Source of the DNA: Klebsiella spallanzanii
GTDB taxonomy: Bacteria; Pseudomonadota; Gammaproteobacteria; Enterobacterales; Enterobacteriaceae
DNA length: 64,000 nucleotides
NCBI RefSeq assembly: GCF_902158555.1
Contig: NZ_CABGGS010000012.1
Coordinates: 46,486 to 110,485, forward strand
Direction: 5' to 3'
Shown here: positions 1 through 11,311 of the stretch, piece by piece
Position numbering within the stretch: the first letter of the stretch is position 1
Layout: each line of letters begins with the position of its first letter
Made by a program: the position numbers and the translations under genes
Notes under the pieces: model-generated
Database searches by the model: none
Seen by the model: only the letters and a program-made list of their open reading frames with translations
Told to the model about the DNA's origin: nothing

Positions 1-451
1 ATTCAATTTCACCATATAGCCGTACCGCCGCCAGGTTTGCCAGCGCCACCAGCCCGACCGCAATCAGCGCCGGTATCCACTGCGCCATATCCGGGAACCA
101 GAACTGCACATAGACCCCGATAGCCGTGATCTCCGATATCCCGACCGCCATCCACATAAACCAGTAGGACCAGGCGGTCAGATAGCCGAAAAACGGGCTC
201 ATATAGCGATGTGCGTAAACGGCGAATGAGCCGGTTACCGGTTCGAGGAACAGCATTTCACCCATCGAACGCATGATAAAGAAGACAAAAAGCCCTGCGA
301 TAATATACGCCAACAGGACCGACGGACCGGCCCACTTCAGCGTACTTGCCGCTCCCATAAATAAACCCACGCCAATCGTGCCGCCAAGGGCGATTAGCTC
401 AATATGTCGCGCCTCCAGTCCCCGCTGAAGTTCCGCTTTTTTCTCAGTCAT
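1..451 (-). CDS. yifK: YifK (ThrP) amino-acid permease, 5' part only
   Basis: Inner-membrane permease of the APC family; the E. coli protein imports threonine and serine. Only the first 150 codons are inside the window and the gene runs off the left edge. The translation opens [19 protein letters not shown] and continues with the family's GGTIGVGLF motif in the first membrane helix, matching the E. coli protein closely. The start is the ATG ending at 451. The leader carries ACA-rich sequence known in Salmonella to be the target of the small RNA GcvB. It lies downstream of the wec operon on the same strand, with its own probable promoter. Confidence 0.95.
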   Translation of the reverse strand, partial: MTEKKAELQRGLEARHIELIALGGTIGVGLFMGAASTLKWAGPSVLLAYIIAGLFVFFIMRSMGEMLFLEPVTGSFAVYAHRYMSPFFGYLTAWSYWFMWMAVGISEITAIGVYVQFWFPDMAQWIPALIAVGLVALANLAAVRLYGEIE

Positions 452-454
452 ATA

Positions 455-470
455 GCCTCTTGTGTTTGCC
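455..470 (-). promoter_or_regulatory. ACA-rich translation enhancer / GcvB pairing site of yifK
   Basis: On the minus strand the leader reads GGCAAACACAAGAGGC directly upstream of the yifK start codon. Work on Salmonella yifK showed that ACA motifs beside the Shine-Dalgarno sequence enhance translation and are silenced by pairing with the GU-rich R1 region of GcvB. The AAACACAA core here fits that role. The presence of the motif is seen; the pairing is inferred from the homologue. Confidence 0.5.
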
Positions 471-504
471 CTGCTCCGGGTTTATTGCACCTCAAATGAA
501 GGTG

Positions 505-533
505 TATATATCCCGGTTATTTTTATGAATAAA
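505..533 (-). promoter_or_regulatory. Probable yifK promoter
   Basis: A minus-strand TATATA (505-510) lies 17 bases from a TTTATT (528-533). A start about 7 bases further on would give a leader of roughly 40-50 nucleotides containing the ACA-rich site. The -35 box is weak, so this is a candidate only. Confidence 0.35.
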
Positions 534-554
534 TAAAATGGAAAACCCTGCCTG

Positions 555-584
555 CGCGACGGCAAAACCTGCCCGTCGCGTTTT
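555..584. terminator. GC-rich hairpin between wecG and yifK
   Basis: CGCGACGG and CCGTCGCG can form an 8-bp stem around a 10-base loop about 110 bases beyond the wecG stop. A T-run follows on the plus strand but not directly on the minus strand, so it is only a plausible end point for the wec transcript. The rest of the 452-692 gap holds the yifK leader and promoter. Confidence 0.45.
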
Positions 585-692
585 AAGCATGCGAATGGTT
601 AATGAATTTTACGGAAATGGCAAATAAAGTATCAGGCAGATGAATACATTACACAGAATATCCAGGTAAACCCGCCTGTTCGTAGTGGAATG

Positions 693-1433
693 TCAAAGCT
701 TATCGGTGTAATACCAGCGTAAATAGCGCAGCAGACGCGCCTGCCTTTTTATCCGGCTCGGCTGCGACACCAGGCGATAAAACCACTCCAGCCCAAGGTC
801 CTGCCAGAATTTCGGCGCCCGCTGAACGTGGCCGGTAAAGACATCGTAGGTCCCTCCCACGCCCATATACAGCGCCTGCGGATAAACTTTTCGGCAATCG
901 CGCATCAGGATCTCCTGACGCGGCGAGCCCATCGCCACGGTGACAATCTTCGCCCCGCTATCGCGAATGCGCTCAAACAGCGCCTGACGCTGGTCAGCAG
1001 CGAAATAGCCGTCCTGGCTACCAACAATATTCACGTTCCAGCGCTGGCGAAGCTGTTGCTCCGTTTGCGCCAGCACCCCGGGCTTACCGCCAATCAGAAA
1101 TACCGGCGTTCCCTGAGCGCCAGCACGCTCCATCAGCGCTTCCCATAAATCAGCCCCGGCGACGCGCGACACCTGCGCTTGAGGATATTTTTTACGTAAT
1201 GAGCGCACCACGCTGATGCCATCGGCATATTTAAACTCCGCGGCTTCAATCAGCGCCCGAACCTCGGGGTTGTCTTCTACCGCCAGCATCTTCTCTGCAT
1301 TAATTGCCACCAGCGTCCCCGTGCGGATCTCGCCTTCGGCATAGAGATAATCCAGAGCATGTTGCATATCGCGCCAACCAATGAGTTGCAACCCTCTCAG
1401 CAGGTACAACGGCGCGGATGTAGTCCCAGTCAT
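693..1433 (-). CDS. wecG: UDP-ManNAcA transferase WecG
   Basis: Cytoplasmic GT26 (WecG/TagA) glycosyltransferase that adds N-acetylmannosaminuronic acid to GlcNAc-PP-undecaprenol, making lipid II of enterobacterial common antigen (ECA). The sequence contains the family segments [20 protein letters not shown] and MGSPRQE and is very close to E. coli WecG. The ATG at 1433 is chosen over an in-frame GTG at 1439 because AAGGG sits 5 bases before it and it gives 246 residues, the E. coli length. It is the last gene of the wec operon, 11 bases after wzyE. Confidence 0.97.
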   Translation of the reverse strand: MTGTTSAPLYLLRGLQLIGWRDMQHALDYLYAEGEIRTGTLVAINAEKMLAVEDNPEVRALIEAAEFKYADGISVVRSLRKKYPQAQVSRVAGADLWEALMERAGAQGTPVFLIGGKPGVLAQTEQQLRQRWNVNIVGSQDGYFAADQRQALFERIRDSGAKIVTVAMGSPRQEILMRDCRKVYPQALYMGVGGTYDVFTGHVQRAPKFWQDLGLEWFYRLVSQPSRIKRQARLLRYLRWYYTDKL

Positions 1434-1444
1434 GTACACCCTTA

Positions 1445-2791
1445 TCAGACTTGAGGTTGCGTCAGCGGTTTAGCCCGCTTGTGAATCAGTCCCACGCTAT
1501 CCAGGAACCAGTAGAGCAGTTTCGCCGCCAGCAAGCAGATCCCAAAGATGACGAGGAAAAACACCACGCGGGAGCCGAATGAATCCAGCCCTTCGCGCGC
1601 CAACACGATCATATTGAAGATAGCGCCGAAACAAAAACTGTGCAGGATCGCCGCTTTATAGCGGTTCGTCTCCCTGTTGCCCAGCTCGTACAGCCAGTCA
1701 AACCATTTAATGATTAGCCCAACCGCCACCGCACCCAGCGGTACGAACCAGACGCCGCCCATCACCACCAGTGAGCCAATCAGGGTCGGCGAAATCGCCA
1801 GGCCAGAATGGTTATTCAGCACTTCCCAGGTGAAATAGTTGGCGGTATTGAGCACCATTGTCGGGCGACCGTGCCATAGCCAGCTGGGAATAAAGACATA
1901 GAAATCCCGGATGATTGGCGCCAGCCCCTGGAACTCAATCTTGTCGTAGTTTTGCAGCAGCAGGGCCAGGTTTTCCCACGGCGAGAAGGTATCGCGGGTC
2001 AGATAAAGGAAAGTATAAAACGCTTCATCGCCGCTCACGTTCATGCCATAGCGTTTAAGCGCCAGCCAGAACATACCGACGATACCCAGCACGCCCGCCG
2101 CCGCCAGCATCCACAGGCTGATCCAGCCGCGAATAATGCCGATGAACAAAAAGATAGCAAAAGCGATGATAATGTTCGCCCGGGTGCCGCCGACGATAGC
2201 ATAGGTCAGCAGGCCAAAGGCCACGGTGCTGACAAGGAAAAATATCCACGCCTTATAATCCTGACGCAGAAAATAGACCACCAGCATCGCCGGGATGAAG
2301 AAGTAGAAAAAGCGCTTGAGCGCCACGCCGGAAACTTCGCTGGAAAAGATCTGGCTATAGGAGTTGAGTCTGAATAACAGGAAGCCGTTGTGCGCAAAGA
2401 AAATCCCCACGCAAAGCAGCGCAATACCCAGCAAAATCAACCAGGTCAGGTGAGTTTCCACGCGGTTCATGGTGTACAGCGGGCGATGCTGATGCTCCCG
2501 ACTCGCTGGGCGCAGTCGCGTTTTATAGGTGACGTAGTAAACCGCATAAAAACAGACCGAAACCAGCAGGGTTTGCAGCAGGATTTCCGGTGGGGCCACC
2601 GCCACGTCGAAACGGAACACCAGAATGCTGGTCAACGGGAAACCGAAGAAGAAGGTCAACAGAAACAGCAACGAGAAAAAGACGTTGAAATTAAACCGCA
2701 CGCGGCGAAATTCAAAGTACGTGGTGGTGGCGATAAATAGCGTCGACAGCAGCCAGACCGCCAGCAGCCCGCTAAATTGCATTAATGTCAT
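1445..2791 (-). CDS. wzyE: ECA polymerase WzyE
   Basis: Polytopic inner-membrane polymerase that joins undecaprenyl-linked ECA trisaccharide repeats on the periplasmic face; WzzE sets the chain length. At 448 residues it is close to the 450 of E. coli. The sequence is almost entirely hydrophobic helices with an R-rich loop near [16 protein letters not shown] and the conserved [20 protein letters not shown] stretch. Its ATG overlaps the wecF stop by 4 bp, implying translational coupling. Confidence 0.97.
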   Translation of the reverse strand: MTLMQFSGLLAVWLLSTLFIATTTYFEFRRVRFNFNVFFSLLFLLTFFFGFPLTSILVFRFDVAVAPPEILLQTLLVSVCFYAVYYVTYKTRLRPASREHQHRPLYTMNRVETHLTWLILLGIALLCVGIFFAHNGFLLFRLNSYSQIFSSEVSGVALKRFFYFFIPAMLVVYFLRQDYKAWIFFLVSTVAFGLLTYAIVGGTRANIIIAFAIFLFIGIIRGWISLWMLAAAGVLGIVGMFWLALKRYGMNVSGDEAFYTFLYLTRDTFSPWENLALLLQNYDKIEFQGLAPIIRDFYVFIPSWLWHGRPTMVLNTANYFTWEVLNNHSGLAISPTLIGSLVVMGGVWFVPLGAVAVGLIIKWFDWLYELGNRETNRYKAAILHSFCFGAIFNMIVLAREGLDSFGSRVVFFLVIFGICLLAAKLLYWFLDSVGLIHKRAKPLTQPQV

Positions 2792-3867
2792 GCGTTCACC
2801 CCCGCGGCAACCCGCAACGCTCGTCGCCAGCCCGTCAGGTAATTCGGACGGAAGAAGGCAATCTGATTCTTATCCACACCGGCCAGCTGGCGCTGCGCTT
2901 TTCGCACCACGGCCGCGTCCAGCGTATCGCTGGTAAAGAGTACCGGAATATGCTGCTCCGACATATCCTGCCAGAAGGGATTCTCCCGGTTCAGAACGCA
3001 GGGGATCCCCGCCTGAATCAGCAGGCACAGCGTGCCGATACCCTGCTGGCGGGCAAACAAGAAGTAGCCAAGATCGCAGCGGCGCAATAGCGCAAGGTAG
3101 TCATCGAACGCCAGCTTGTCGCTCAGAACCTGAAGATGCTGCGGGCTAAACAGCGCCGCTCCGGCCTCGCGGACCTGGTTGATGTAATCACTATTATTGG
3201 CCGGGTAACCCATCGGCACAATCACGTTGACCGTATCACCAAACTGCTGATGAATCGCGCGCAGCGCCGCAATATGTTCATTGCTGCGGTCACCGGAATT
3301 CCCCACCAGGATAGTCAGCGTGTCGCCGCGCGGAGCGCTATCAGCAAGGGTATTCAGCGCCGGGTCCATTCGGGTTGGAAAATAGAGCAGTTCACCTGGG
3401 ACACCCGAATGACGGGCGGAAAACCAGCTTAGATCGCCTCGGGTCGCAAACACGCGCCCTACCCGCCCCTGCGCCATGCGCCGCAGCGGATAAAACAGGC
3501 GGAACTTCAGGCTGGAGGAATTCTCATACAGATCCGCCCCCCAGATATGCCAGTTAAACTGCGTCGGGCGGATACCGCCGCTGAGCAACGCCAGCCACAA
3601 GCCGGTATTGAACTGACCATGAAAGAAAAAGCGCTGCTGCCGGTTCGCTTTTGCCAGCGCGATAACCGCCTGCGCCAGCGATTTTTTCCCAGGATAACAG
3701 CGGATGGAGAGCGCGGGATAGGCTTCGCGAATTCCTGTCGCATCACCGACGACCATAAAAGTACGAGCCTGCTCGTCATCGACGGCCAGCTCATCATTAA
3801 AGAACCGCAGAACGGTCTGGTTGTGGTGTGGGATATCCGATCCCAGTACATGTATTAGTGCTGTCAT
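2788..3867 (-). CDS. wecF: TDP-Fuc4NAc:lipid II Fuc4NAc transferase WecF
   Basis: Membrane-associated glycosyltransferase of family GT56 that transfers 4-acetamido-4,6-dideoxygalactose to lipid II, completing the ECA trisaccharide (lipid III). At 359 residues it has the E. coli length, and begins [20 protein letters not shown] as expected. The stop overlaps the start of wzyE, and its own ATG overlaps the wzxE stop, each by 4 bp. Confidence 0.97.
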   Translation of the reverse strand: MTALIHVLGSDIPHHNQTVLRFFNDELAVDDEQARTFMVVGDATGIREAYPALSIRCYPGKKSLAQAVIALAKANRQQRFFFHGQFNTGLWLALLSGGIRPTQFNWHIWGADLYENSSSLKFRLFYPLRRMAQGRVGRVFATRGDLSWFSARHSGVPGELLYFPTRMDPALNTLADSAPRGDTLTILVGNSGDRSNEHIAALRAIHQQFGDTVNVIVPMGYPANNSDYINQVREAGAALFSPQHLQVLSDKLAFDDYLALLRRCDLGYFLFARQQGIGTLCLLIQAGIPCVLNRENPFWQDMSEQHIPVLFTSDTLDAAVVRKAQRQLAGVDKNQIAFFRPNYLTGWRRALRVAAGVNA

Positions 3868-5114
3868 GCCCGTTTACGCCAAAGTAAAAACACGCCGCTA
3901 CAGAGGGCGAAATAAACAATATAAGTAGCCATATACGCCTGCGCCGCGCCGATTGCGCCGTGCGCCGGAATAAGCCAGTGCGAAAATGCGGTCAACAGCG
4001 TGAACTGGCTGATTTCCGTCAGGATATAAAACCGCAGCGAGGCTTTGGCGATCACCAGATAGCCGTAAACATACGCCCCGACCTTCAGCACATCGCCCAC
4101 AAGCTGCCAGGCGAAGAGATCGCGCATCGCCGTAAAGCGGTCGGAAAAAAGTAGCCAGATGGCGAAATCGCGCAGCAACCACACGGTTAAACTCGCTGCC
4201 GCCACCGCCGGAAGGACAAATTTCAGCGATTTGCCAATCTCACGGGTGATGTCCGCTTTGGCGGTCAGGCGAGAGAGCGTAGGCAGCAGGTACACGCTAA
4301 ACGAAGCGGTAATAAACTGCAAATAGGCGTCGGAAATGCTGCTGACGCCTTGCCAGATCCCCACTGCTTCCCAGCCATAATGGGCCGCCAGCAGGTTACG
4401 CATCATCACGTAGGCGACCGGCAGCGTCACCGAGGTGATCAGCGCCATCAGGGTAAACTTCGACAGCTGACCCGCCAGGCCGTTATCCCAACGCGGACGC
4501 AGGGCGCTCAGCGGAATATTGCCGCGTCGCCACAGCACAATCGCGGCCGGAACCACCACCAGCGCAGGCACCAGCGCCAGACCGAGCAATGCCCCCTGAT
4601 AGCCGCCGAAACGATAGCAGGCATAGTATGCCGCCACGCCAATCAGGCTCCCGGCGATCAGCGACAGCGCATTGCCCGCCGCATCGCGAAAACCTTTCAT
4701 CAACGCTAACAGGAAGTTCGCCCAGGCAATACCCATCTGCACCAGCGCCACCAGGCGAACCAGATTCTGGTAATGCTGATGCCCAAACAGCCCCTGGCTT
4801 ATCGGCGCTGCCGCCAGCAGGAATATCAGCGCCAGTAGGGTTGAGAAACCCAGAACCATCGCTGAAGAAGTGCCGACGACCTTGTTCAGTTGCTGACGAT
4901 CGTCATGATGTTGGGCCACCAGCTTAGTGACGCCGTTAAAAATCCCGGCCCCCGCCAGTACGCCAAGTACGGTCACCAGTTGGCGGAAATTACCCGCCTG
5001 GCCCACTCCGGCAGGGCCGAACGACACCGCCAGCAGTTTAACCACCAACAGACCGGCACCAATCTTGACCAGCGTGGACGCCGCAGTCCACAGAGAAGCT
5101 TTAGCCAGCGACAT
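3864..5114 (-). CDS. wzxE: ECA lipid III flippase WzxE
   Basis: MOP/PST-family flippase that moves undecaprenyl-PP-linked ECA trisaccharide across the inner membrane. The 416-residue product shows about a dozen hydrophobic segments and the N-terminal [19 protein letters not shown] typical of WzxE. It starts one base after the wecE stop and overlaps wecF by 4 bp, so its translation is probably coupled to both. Confidence 0.97.
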   Translation of the reverse strand: MSLAKASLWTAASTLVKIGAGLLVVKLLAVSFGPAGVGQAGNFRQLVTVLGVLAGAGIFNGVTKLVAQHHDDRQQLNKVVGTSSAMVLGFSTLLALIFLLAAAPISQGLFGHQHYQNLVRLVALVQMGIAWANFLLALMKGFRDAAGNALSLIAGSLIGVAAYYACYRFGGYQGALLGLALVPALVVVPAAIVLWRRGNIPLSALRPRWDNGLAGQLSKFTLMALITSVTLPVAYVMMRNLLAAHYGWEAVGIWQGVSSISDAYLQFITASFSVYLLPTLSRLTAKADITREIGKSLKFVLPAVAAASLTVWLLRDFAIWLLFSDRFTAMRDLFAWQLVGDVLKVGAYVYGYLVIAKASLRFYILTEISQFTLLTAFSHWLIPAHGAIGAAQAYMATYIVYFALCSGVFLLWRKRA

Positions 5115-5115
5115 A

Positions 5116-6246
5116 TCAGGAGAAATAGCTCAGCAGCGAGTTAATCACCGTACGCTGGTTTACGTTCGACAGATTGTAAAATAACGGCAGGCGCAGCAGA
5201 CGTTCGCTCTCCTGGGTGGTGTAACGATCCGTACCGTGGAATTCACCAAAGTTCTCCCCCGCCGGGCAGCTGTGCAGCGGGATATAGTGGAATACCGCCA
5301 GAATCTCCGCCTCTTTCAGCCAGGCTATCAGCTTGCTGCGATCGTCAATATCGCGCAGCTTGATATAGAACATATGCGCATTGTGTCCACAGTCGGCCGG
5401 AATCACAGGCAGGTCGATACGCCCGGCGCGCGCCAGCGGCAGCAGGGCATCGTAGTAGTTCTGCCATAATGCCAGGCGCTGCTGGTTAATTCGTTCTGCC
5501 GCTTCCAGCTGCGCCCACAGGTAGGCCGCCTGCAAATCAGACATCAGGTAGCTGGAACCAATATCGCGCCAGGTGTATTTATCCACCAGGCCACGGAAAA
5601 ACTGGCTGCGGTTGGTGCCTTTTTCGCGAATGATCTCGGCGCGCTCCACCAGTTTGCTGTCGTTAATCAGCGTCGCGCCGCCTTCGCCGCCCGCGGTGTA
5701 GTTTTTGGTTTCATGGAAGCTGAAGCAGCCAATATGACCGATGGTGCCGAGCGCCCGGCCTTTGTACGTTGACATCACGCCCTGCGCGGCATCTTCCACC
5801 ACAAACAGATTATGCTTGCTGGCAATGGCCATAATGGTGTCCATCTCGCAGGCCACGCCCGCATAATGGACCGGCACAATCGCGCGGGTTTTCTCGGTGA
5901 TGGCCGTTTCAATCAGCGTTTCATCGATATTCATCGTATCGCGACGAATGTCGACGAAGACAATTTTCGCGCCGCGCAGCACAAAGGCGTTCGCGGTGGA
6001 GACGAAGGTATAGCTTGGCATTATCACTTCATCGCCCGGCTGGATATCCAGCAACAGCGCCGCCATTTCCAGTGACGCGGTACACGATGGCGTCAGCAGC
6101 GCTTTCGCCGTTCCAAAACGCTGTTCCATCCACTGCTGGCAGCGACGGGTAAAGCCGCCATCGCCGCACAGCTTGCCGCTACCCATTGCGGACTGCATAT
6201 AATCAAGCTCGGTTCCCACCACCGGCGGCGCGTTAAATGGAATCAT
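5116..6246 (-). CDS. wecE: dTDP-4-amino-4,6-dideoxygalactose transaminase WecE
   Basis: PLP-dependent aminotransferase of the DegT/DnrJ/EryC1 family that makes TDP-Fuc4N from the 4-keto sugar produced by RffG. Visible motifs are the PSYTFVSTANAF segment, VVEDAAQGVMSTYKGRALG and the Schiff-base lysine in SFHETKNYTAGGEGG. Two adjacent ATGs follow the wecD stop; the one at 6246 gives 376 residues (E. coli length) with AGG 7 bases upstream. A longer in-frame extension into wecD is not supported. Confidence 0.97.
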   Translation of the reverse strand: MIPFNAPPVVGTELDYMQSAMGSGKLCGDGGFTRRCQQWMEQRFGTAKALLTPSCTASLEMAALLLDIQPGDEVIMPSYTFVSTANAFVLRGAKIVFVDIRRDTMNIDETLIETAITEKTRAIVPVHYAGVACEMDTIMAIASKHNLFVVEDAAQGVMSTYKGRALGTIGHIGCFSFHETKNYTAGGEGGATLINDSKLVERAEIIREKGTNRSQFFRGLVDKYTWRDIGSSYLMSDLQAAYLWAQLEAAERINQQRLALWQNYYDALLPLARAGRIDLPVIPADCGHNAHMFYIKLRDIDDRSKLIAWLKEAEILAVFHYIPLHSCPAGENFGEFHGTDRYTTQESERLLRLPLFYNLSNVNQRTVINSLLSYFS

Positions 6247-6250
6247 CATG

Positions 6251-6925
6251 TCACCTGTATAACCAGTACGCGGTGCTTTCCACATTCGCACCGCTAAGAA
6301 TGTAACGTTTAAGCGCGGCGGTGTTGCCCATCTGGGTCGCCACCCGCAGTATCGTCAGCCCGCGCAGCGCGGCCCAATGTTGCGCCGCCTGCATTAATTC
6401 AGTTCCAGCGCCTCGCCCGGCCAACAGGCCAATCCTCGCCTCACGTTCGTTAAGCTGTCGAAGAGAGACAAACGCGCGGATATCGCCATCAGTCGCGCGA
6501 AAGATCAGGCACTGATGATCGAAGGTCCCTCGTACCGCATTTTCAATCCACTGAGCGTAGAAACGACCGCTGGCATCTGCGGCGTACCAGGGGGCGCGGA
6601 AACGGCTCTGGGCAAAGGCCAGCGCCGCCAGCTGGCGCAGTCGGGGAATATCCGCCTCGGTCGCCGGCTCGGCGCCAGTATCATCAGAAGCTGTAAGCGA
6701 AAGCGCAAGGTCAACCTCACCTTCCACCAGCCGGAAGCCTAATGCCTGTAACGCATCCAGACGGGCGGTATCATCTGCCGCCACTTTCGCCTGTACCCGC
6801 GACCATCCAGCCAGCGCCTGCGCCGTCAGCAGCGGCGCATCATCGCCAAAGCGCACGATGGCGCTATTGACGCCAAAGAAGCGGTTTTCCCACTCCAGAG
6901 GCTCAATACTGGCGCGGGCGGGCAC
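6251..6925 (-). CDS. wecD: dTDP-4-amino-4,6-dideoxygalactose N-acetyltransferase WecD
   Basis: GNAT-type acetyltransferase (RffC) that uses acetyl-CoA to convert TDP-Fuc4N into TDP-Fuc4NAc, the donor for WecF. Length is 224 residues as in E. coli. The acetyl-CoA loop appears as [14 protein letters not shown] and the C-terminus ends [11 protein letters not shown]. The start is GTG, buried in the 3' end of rffH with a 23-bp overlap. It is more diverged at the N-terminus than its neighbours, which is usual for this gene. Confidence 0.96.
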   Translation of the reverse strand: MPARASIEPLEWENRFFGVNSAIVRFGDDAPLLTAQALAGWSRVQAKVAADDTARLDALQALGFRLVEGEVDLALSLTASDDTGAEPATEADIPRLRQLAALAFAQSRFRAPWYAADASGRFYAQWIENAVRGTFDHQCLIFRATDGDIRAFVSLRQLNEREARIGLLAGRGAGTELMQAAQHWAALRGLTILRVATQMGNTAALKRYILSGANVESTAYWLYR

Positions 6926-7784
6926 GGAGCAGATCCAGTAAGTATTGGCCGTAGCCGGTTTTTTCCAGCCGTTTCGCCGCGCGCTTCACGCCGTCGTCGT
7001 CCAGCCAGCCGTTGCGCCAGGCGATCTCCTCGAGGCAGGCAATCTTGAAACCCTGACGCTTTTCCACCGTCTGCACAAACATGCTGGCTTCAATCAGGCT
7101 ATCGTGCGTGCCGGTATCCAGCCAGGCAAAGCCTCGGCCAAGAAGCTCTACCGTCAGTGCGCCATCGTCAAGGTACATTTGATTGATGGAGGTAATTTCC
7201 AGCTCACCGCGCTCCGAGGGCTTAACCCGTTTCGCGTATTCCGCCACTTTACCGTCGTAGAAATAGAGGCCGGTCACCGCCCAGTTGGATTTGGGCCGTT
7301 TTGGCTTCTCTTCCAGCGAAATCGCGCGGAAATCGTCATCAAACTCCACCACGCCAAAACGTTCCGGGTCCATCACCTGATAGCCAAACACCGTTGCCCC
7401 GCTCGTGCGGGCCGCTACGCTACGCAGCTTCGGGCTAAAACCCTGACCGAAAAAGATGTTGTCGCCCAGCACCAGGCATGAGGGTTCGCCGTTGAGGAAC
7501 TCCTCGCCGATGATAAACGCCTGCGCCAGCCCGTCCGGGCTTGGCTGGACGGCATAGTTTAACTGCACGCCAAACTCTGAGCCATCGCCCAGCAGGCGCT
7601 GGAAATCGCGCTGGTCGTCCGGCGTGGTGATAATCAACACTTCGCGGATCCCGGCCAGCATCAGCACCGAGAGCGGGTAGTAGATCATCGGCTTGTCATA
7701 GATGGGTAGCAGCTGCTTTGAGACGCCGCGCGTGATCGGATGCAGGCGTGTACCAGAGCCGCCTGCCAGAATAATACCTTTCAT
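6903..7784 (-). CDS. rffH: Glucose-1-phosphate thymidylyltransferase RffH
   Basis: Makes dTDP-glucose from dTTP and glucose-1-phosphate, the entry step to TDP-Fuc4NAc. The nucleotidyltransferase signature [20 protein letters not shown] is at residues 8-27, followed by KPMIYYPLS and the metal-site LGDNIFFG. At 293 residues it has the family length. It is paralogous to the O-antigen RmlA/RfbA, but position inside the wec operon identifies it as RffH. Confidence 0.97.
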   Translation of the reverse strand: MKGIILAGGSGTRLHPITRGVSKQLLPIYDKPMIYYPLSVLMLAGIREVLIITTPDDQRDFQRLLGDGSEFGVQLNYAVQPSPDGLAQAFIIGEEFLNGEPSCLVLGDNIFFGQGFSPKLRSVAARTSGATVFGYQVMDPERFGVVEFDDDFRAISLEEKPKRPKSNWAVTGLYFYDGKVAEYAKRVKPSERGELEITSINQMYLDDGALTVELLGRGFAWLDTGTHDSLIEASMFVQTVEKRQGFKIACLEEIAWRNGWLDDDGVKRAAKRLEKTGYGQYLLDLLRARPRQY

Positions 7785-7801
7785 TTTACCCCCTCAAGCG
7801 C

Positions 7802-8869
7802 TCAGGCTTGCAGCCCCAGGCGTTCACCTTGATAACTGCCGTCCAGCACCTGCTGCCACCAGGATTCATTGGCCAGGTACCACTGAACGGTTTTGCGCAT
7901 CCCGCTGGTAAACGTTTCGTCCGGCGTCCAGCCCAGCTCACGTTCAATTTTCGCCGCGTCAATGGCGTAGCGCAGGTCGTGTCCGGGACGGTCGGTAACA
8001 AAAGTAATAAGATCGCGATAATGCGCCAGACCGTCCGGTTTGCACGGCGCCAGCTCTTCCAGCAGATCGCAAATCGTTTCCACGACCTCAATATTCTTAC
8101 GCTCGTTATGGCCGCCGATATTGTAAGTTTCGCCCGGCTCCCCGCTCGTTGCCACCCGATAGAGCGCCCTGGCGTGATCTTCAACGTACAGCCAGTCACG
8201 GATCTGTTGACCATTGCCGTAAACCGGCAGAGGTTTGCCCGCCAGCGCGTTGAGGATGGTCAGCGGAATGAGTTTTTCCGGGAAATGATACGGTCCGTAG
8301 TTATTCGAGCAGTTGGTGACCAGCGTCGGCAGGCCGTAGGTACGCTGCCAGGCGCGTACCAGATGATCGCTACTGGCTTTAGAGGCGGAATAAGGGCTGC
8401 TTGGCGCATAAGGCGTAGTTTCGGTAAAAAAATCGCCGCTATCATGCAAGTCGCCGTAGACCTCATCCGTTGAAATGTGATGAAAGCGAAAGGCCGATTT
8501 TGGATCATCCTTGAGCCCATTCCAGTAAGCCCGCGTCGCTTCCAGCAGCGTATAAGTGCCGACAATATTGGTTTCAATAAACGCCGCTGGACCATCGATT
8601 GAGCGGTCAACGTGGCTTTCGGCAGCCAGGTGCATCACGATATCCGGCTGATGATGGCTAAATACGCGATCCAGCTCCGCGCGATCGCAGATATCCACCT
8701 GCTCAAAGGCAAAGCGAGCATCCTGAGCAACAGGAGCCAGCGACATCAGATTCCCGGCGTAGGTTAGTTTATCAACCACGACCACATTATCGGCGGTCTC
8801 AGTGATAATTTCACGTACCACCGCCGAACCGATAAACCCGGCTCCGCCGGTGACCAGAATCGTTCTCAC
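7802..8869 (-). CDS. rffG: dTDP-glucose 4,6-dehydratase RffG
   Basis: SDR-superfamily dehydratase that converts dTDP-glucose to dTDP-4-keto-6-deoxyglucose. The NAD-binding [11 protein letters not shown] is near residue 8; the catalytic [11 protein letters not shown] and [11 protein letters not shown] (YxxxK) segments are clear. The length is 355 residues. It begins with GTG in a GTGA overlap with the wecC stop and precedes rffH by 17 bases. Confidence 0.97.
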   Translation of the reverse strand: MRTILVTGGAGFIGSAVVREIITETADNVVVVDKLTYAGNLMSLAPVAQDARFAFEQVDICDRAELDRVFSHHQPDIVMHLAAESHVDRSIDGPAAFIETNIVGTYTLLEATRAYWNGLKDDPKSAFRFHHISTDEVYGDLHDSGDFFTETTPYAPSSPYSASKASSDHLVRAWQRTYGLPTLVTNCSNNYGPYHFPEKLIPLTILNALAGKPLPVYGNGQQIRDWLYVEDHARALYRVATSGEPGETYNIGGHNERKNIEVVETICDLLEELAPCKPDGLAHYRDLITFVTDRPGHDLRYAIDAAKIERELGWTPDETFTSGMRKTVQWYLANESWWQQVLDGSYQGERLGLQA

Positions 8870-10128
8870 CGCCAGACCCCTTTGGTATCAACGATAAACT
8901 GCTGGCTAACGCTATCGCCGCTAATGGCTTTAAATTCATTATGATCGACCAACATCACCAGCACATCGGCGTTTGCCAGCGCCTCGTCCAGCGACGCCAG
9001 AGCGCACAAGCCGTCGAGCTTTTTCGGCAACTGATGAATATTCGGCTCAACAACCAGAGTTTCGCCGCCGTGCCAGCGGGCGATTTGCGCAGCAATGGCC
9101 ATCGCCGGACTTTCGCGCAGGTCATCAATATTGGGCTTAAACGCGAGGCCAAAGCAGGCAATTTTCAGCTCGCTGGCACGTTTGTTGCTGACCGCGAGGC
9201 AGTCGGCGACCCGCGTTTTGACCTGATCGATAACCCATTCCGGCTTATGGTCGTTAACTTCACGCGCGGTGCGGATAAGACGCGCCTGCTGCGGGTTTTG
9301 TGCGACGATAAACCACGGGTCGACCGCGATACAGTGGCCGCCCACACCCGGACCAGGCTGCAGGATATTGACGCGCGGGTGGCGGTTTGCCAGGCGAATC
9401 AGTTCCCAGACGTTGATCCCCTGATCGGCGCAAATTAGCGAAAGTTCGTTAGCAAAAGCGATATTAACGTCGCGGAAACTGTTTTCCGTCAACTTGCACA
9501 TCTCGGCGGTGCGCGAGTTGGTCACCACGCATTCGCCTTCAAGGAAAATTTTATACAGCTCGCTGGCGCGGGCGGAGCAAACCGGGGACATTCCACCGAT
9601 CACGCGGTCGTTTTTAATCAGCTCAACCATGACCTGTCCCGGTAAAACACGTTCAGGACAGTAGGCGATATTGACGTCTGCCGCTTCGCCGACCTGCTGC
9701 GGGAAGCTCAGATCAGGGCGCATTTCCGCCAGCCAGCCCGCCATCTGCTCGGTTGAACCGACAGGCGAAGTGGACTCGAGGATAACCAGCGAGCCTTTCT
9801 TCAACGTCGGCGCAATAGATTTCGCCGCTGACTCGACAAAAACCATATCCGGCTCATGCAGGTCTTTAAACGGCGTCGGCACCGCAATCAGGTAAGCATC
9901 AGCTTCCACCGGCGCGGTGGTGGCGCTCAGATAGCCCTGCTCGACCGCCGTTTTGACGACGCTCGCCAGATCCGGCTCCACGATATGAATTTCACCACGG
10001 TTAATGGTCTCCACGGCGTGTTGATTAATATCAACGCCGACCACCCGCTTTTGCCGGGAGGCGAACGCGGCAGCGGTTGGCAGGCCAATATATCCAAGGC
10101 CAATCACTGAAATGGTAGAAAAGCTCAT
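8866..10128 (-). CDS. wecC: UDP-N-acetyl-D-mannosamine dehydrogenase WecC
   Basis: NAD-dependent four-electron dehydrogenase of the UDP-glucose/GDP-mannose family; oxidises UDP-ManNAc to UDP-ManNAcA. It carries an N-terminal Rossmann motif ([16 protein letters not shown]), the central [13 protein letters not shown] segment with the catalytic cysteine, and the C-terminal UDP-binding domain. At 420 residues it equals E. coli WecC. ATGA overlap with wecB. Confidence 0.97.
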   Translation of the reverse strand: MSFSTISVIGLGYIGLPTAAAFASRQKRVVGVDINQHAVETINRGEIHIVEPDLASVVKTAVEQGYLSATTAPVEADAYLIAVPTPFKDLHEPDMVFVESAAKSIAPTLKKGSLVILESTSPVGSTEQMAGWLAEMRPDLSFPQQVGEAADVNIAYCPERVLPGQVMVELIKNDRVIGGMSPVCSARASELYKIFLEGECVVTNSRTAEMCKLTENSFRDVNIAFANELSLICADQGINVWELIRLANRHPRVNILQPGPGVGGHCIAVDPWFIVAQNPQQARLIRTAREVNDHKPEWVIDQVKTRVADCLAVSNKRASELKIACFGLAFKPNIDDLRESPAMAIAAQIARWHGGETLVVEPNIHQLPKKLDGLCALASLDEALANADVLVMLVDHNEFKAISGDSVSQQFIVDTKGVWR

Positions 10129-11255
10129 AGCGTTACCTGATTATTTTTAAGGGCAGACAAAATACGATGACACGCTTGTCCATCGCCATACGGGTTATGC
10201 GCCCGACTCATGGCCTGATACGCGGACTCATCTTGCAGCAGGCGCGTGACTTCATTAACGATACGCTGGCTGTCGGTACCTACCAGGCATACGGTGCCAG
10301 CGCTAACCGCTTCCGGACGCTCGGTCATTTCGCGCATCACCAGCACCGGCTTCCCGAGCGAAGGCGCTTCTTCCTGGATGCCGCCGGAGTCAGTCAGAAT
10401 CAGCCACGCGCGATTCATCAGCCAGACGAACGGCAGATAATCCTGCGGCTCAATCAGTATGACGTTATCAACATGGCCAAGAATACGGTTAACCGGCTCG
10501 CTGACGTTCGGGTTCAGATGCACCGGATAGACAATCTGCACATCGGGATTGTTGGCAGCGATTTCCGCCAGCGCCTGGCAGATTTGCTCAAAGCCACGAC
10601 CAAAGCTCTCCCGACGATGCCCGGTGACCAGAATCATCTTCTTGCCGTTGGCAAGGAACGGATAACGCTGGGTAAGTTCGTTGCGTAAGGATTCATCACT
10701 CAACGCCCGATCGCGCACCCAGAACAGCGCATCAATCACCGTGTTGCCGGTTATCGTAATTCGACCGTCAGCAATGTTTTCCCGCAGCAGGTTTTGCCGC
10801 GAAGTTTCCGTCGGCGCAAAATGGTACGTCGCCAGATGCCCGGTCAACGTCCGGTTGCCCTCTTCTGGCCACGGCGAACTCAGATCGCCAGTGCGCAGCC
10901 CGGCTTCCACGTGGCCTACCGGAATGCGCTGGTAGAAAGCAGCCAGACTCGCCGCCATCGTCGTCGTGGTATCGCCATGCACCAAAACCACGTCTGGCTT
11001 AAACGACTCCAGCACCGGCTTTAAGCCCTCCAGAATGCGACAGGTAATCTCCGTTAACCCCTGGCCCGGCTGCATAATGTTAAGGTCGTAGTCCGGAACA
11101 ATAGAAAAAAGTTTCAACACCTGATCGAGCATCTCCCGATGCTGCGCGGTCACGCAAACTTTTGCCTCAAAATGAGGATCCTTTGCCAGCGCATGAACCA
11201 AAGGCGCCATTTTGATGGCTTCTGGTCTCGTGCCAAATACCGTTAGTACTTTCAC
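10125..11255 (-). CDS. wecB: UDP-GlcNAc 2-epimerase WecB
   Basis: Non-hydrolysing epimerase that interconverts UDP-GlcNAc and UDP-ManNAc, feeding WecC. It contains [13 protein letters not shown] at the N-terminus, [28 protein letters not shown] and the C-terminal [18 protein letters not shown] signature. The 376-residue product starts with GTG, as in E. coli. A 56-base spacer with a hairpin separates it from wzzE. Confidence 0.97.
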   Translation of the reverse strand: MKVLTVFGTRPEAIKMAPLVHALAKDPHFEAKVCVTAQHREMLDQVLKLFSIVPDYDLNIMQPGQGLTEITCRILEGLKPVLESFKPDVVLVHGDTTTTMAASLAAFYQRIPVGHVEAGLRTGDLSSPWPEEGNRTLTGHLATYHFAPTETSRQNLLRENIADGRITITGNTVIDALFWVRDRALSDESLRNELTQRYPFLANGKKMILVTGHRRESFGRGFEQICQALAEIAANNPDVQIVYPVHLNPNVSEPVNRILGHVDNVILIEPQDYLPFVWLMNRAWLILTDSGGIQEEAPSLGKPVLVMREMTERPEAVSAGTVCLVGTDSQRIVNEVTRLLQDESAYQAMSRAHNPYGDGQACHRILSALKNNQVTL

Positions 11256-11273
11256 ATCGATTCTCTTCGATTA

Positions 11274-11300
11274 GGTGATGAAGGCTAAATGTCCTTCACC
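11274..11300 (-). other. Intercistronic hairpin, wzzE-wecB
   Basis: GGTGATGAAGG and CCTTCACC can pair across an 8-base loop in the 56-base gap between wzzE and wecB. There is no T-run, so it looks like an RNA-stability or processing element rather than a terminator. Confidence 0.35.
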
Positions 11301-11311
11301 ACAGGCCGCAT

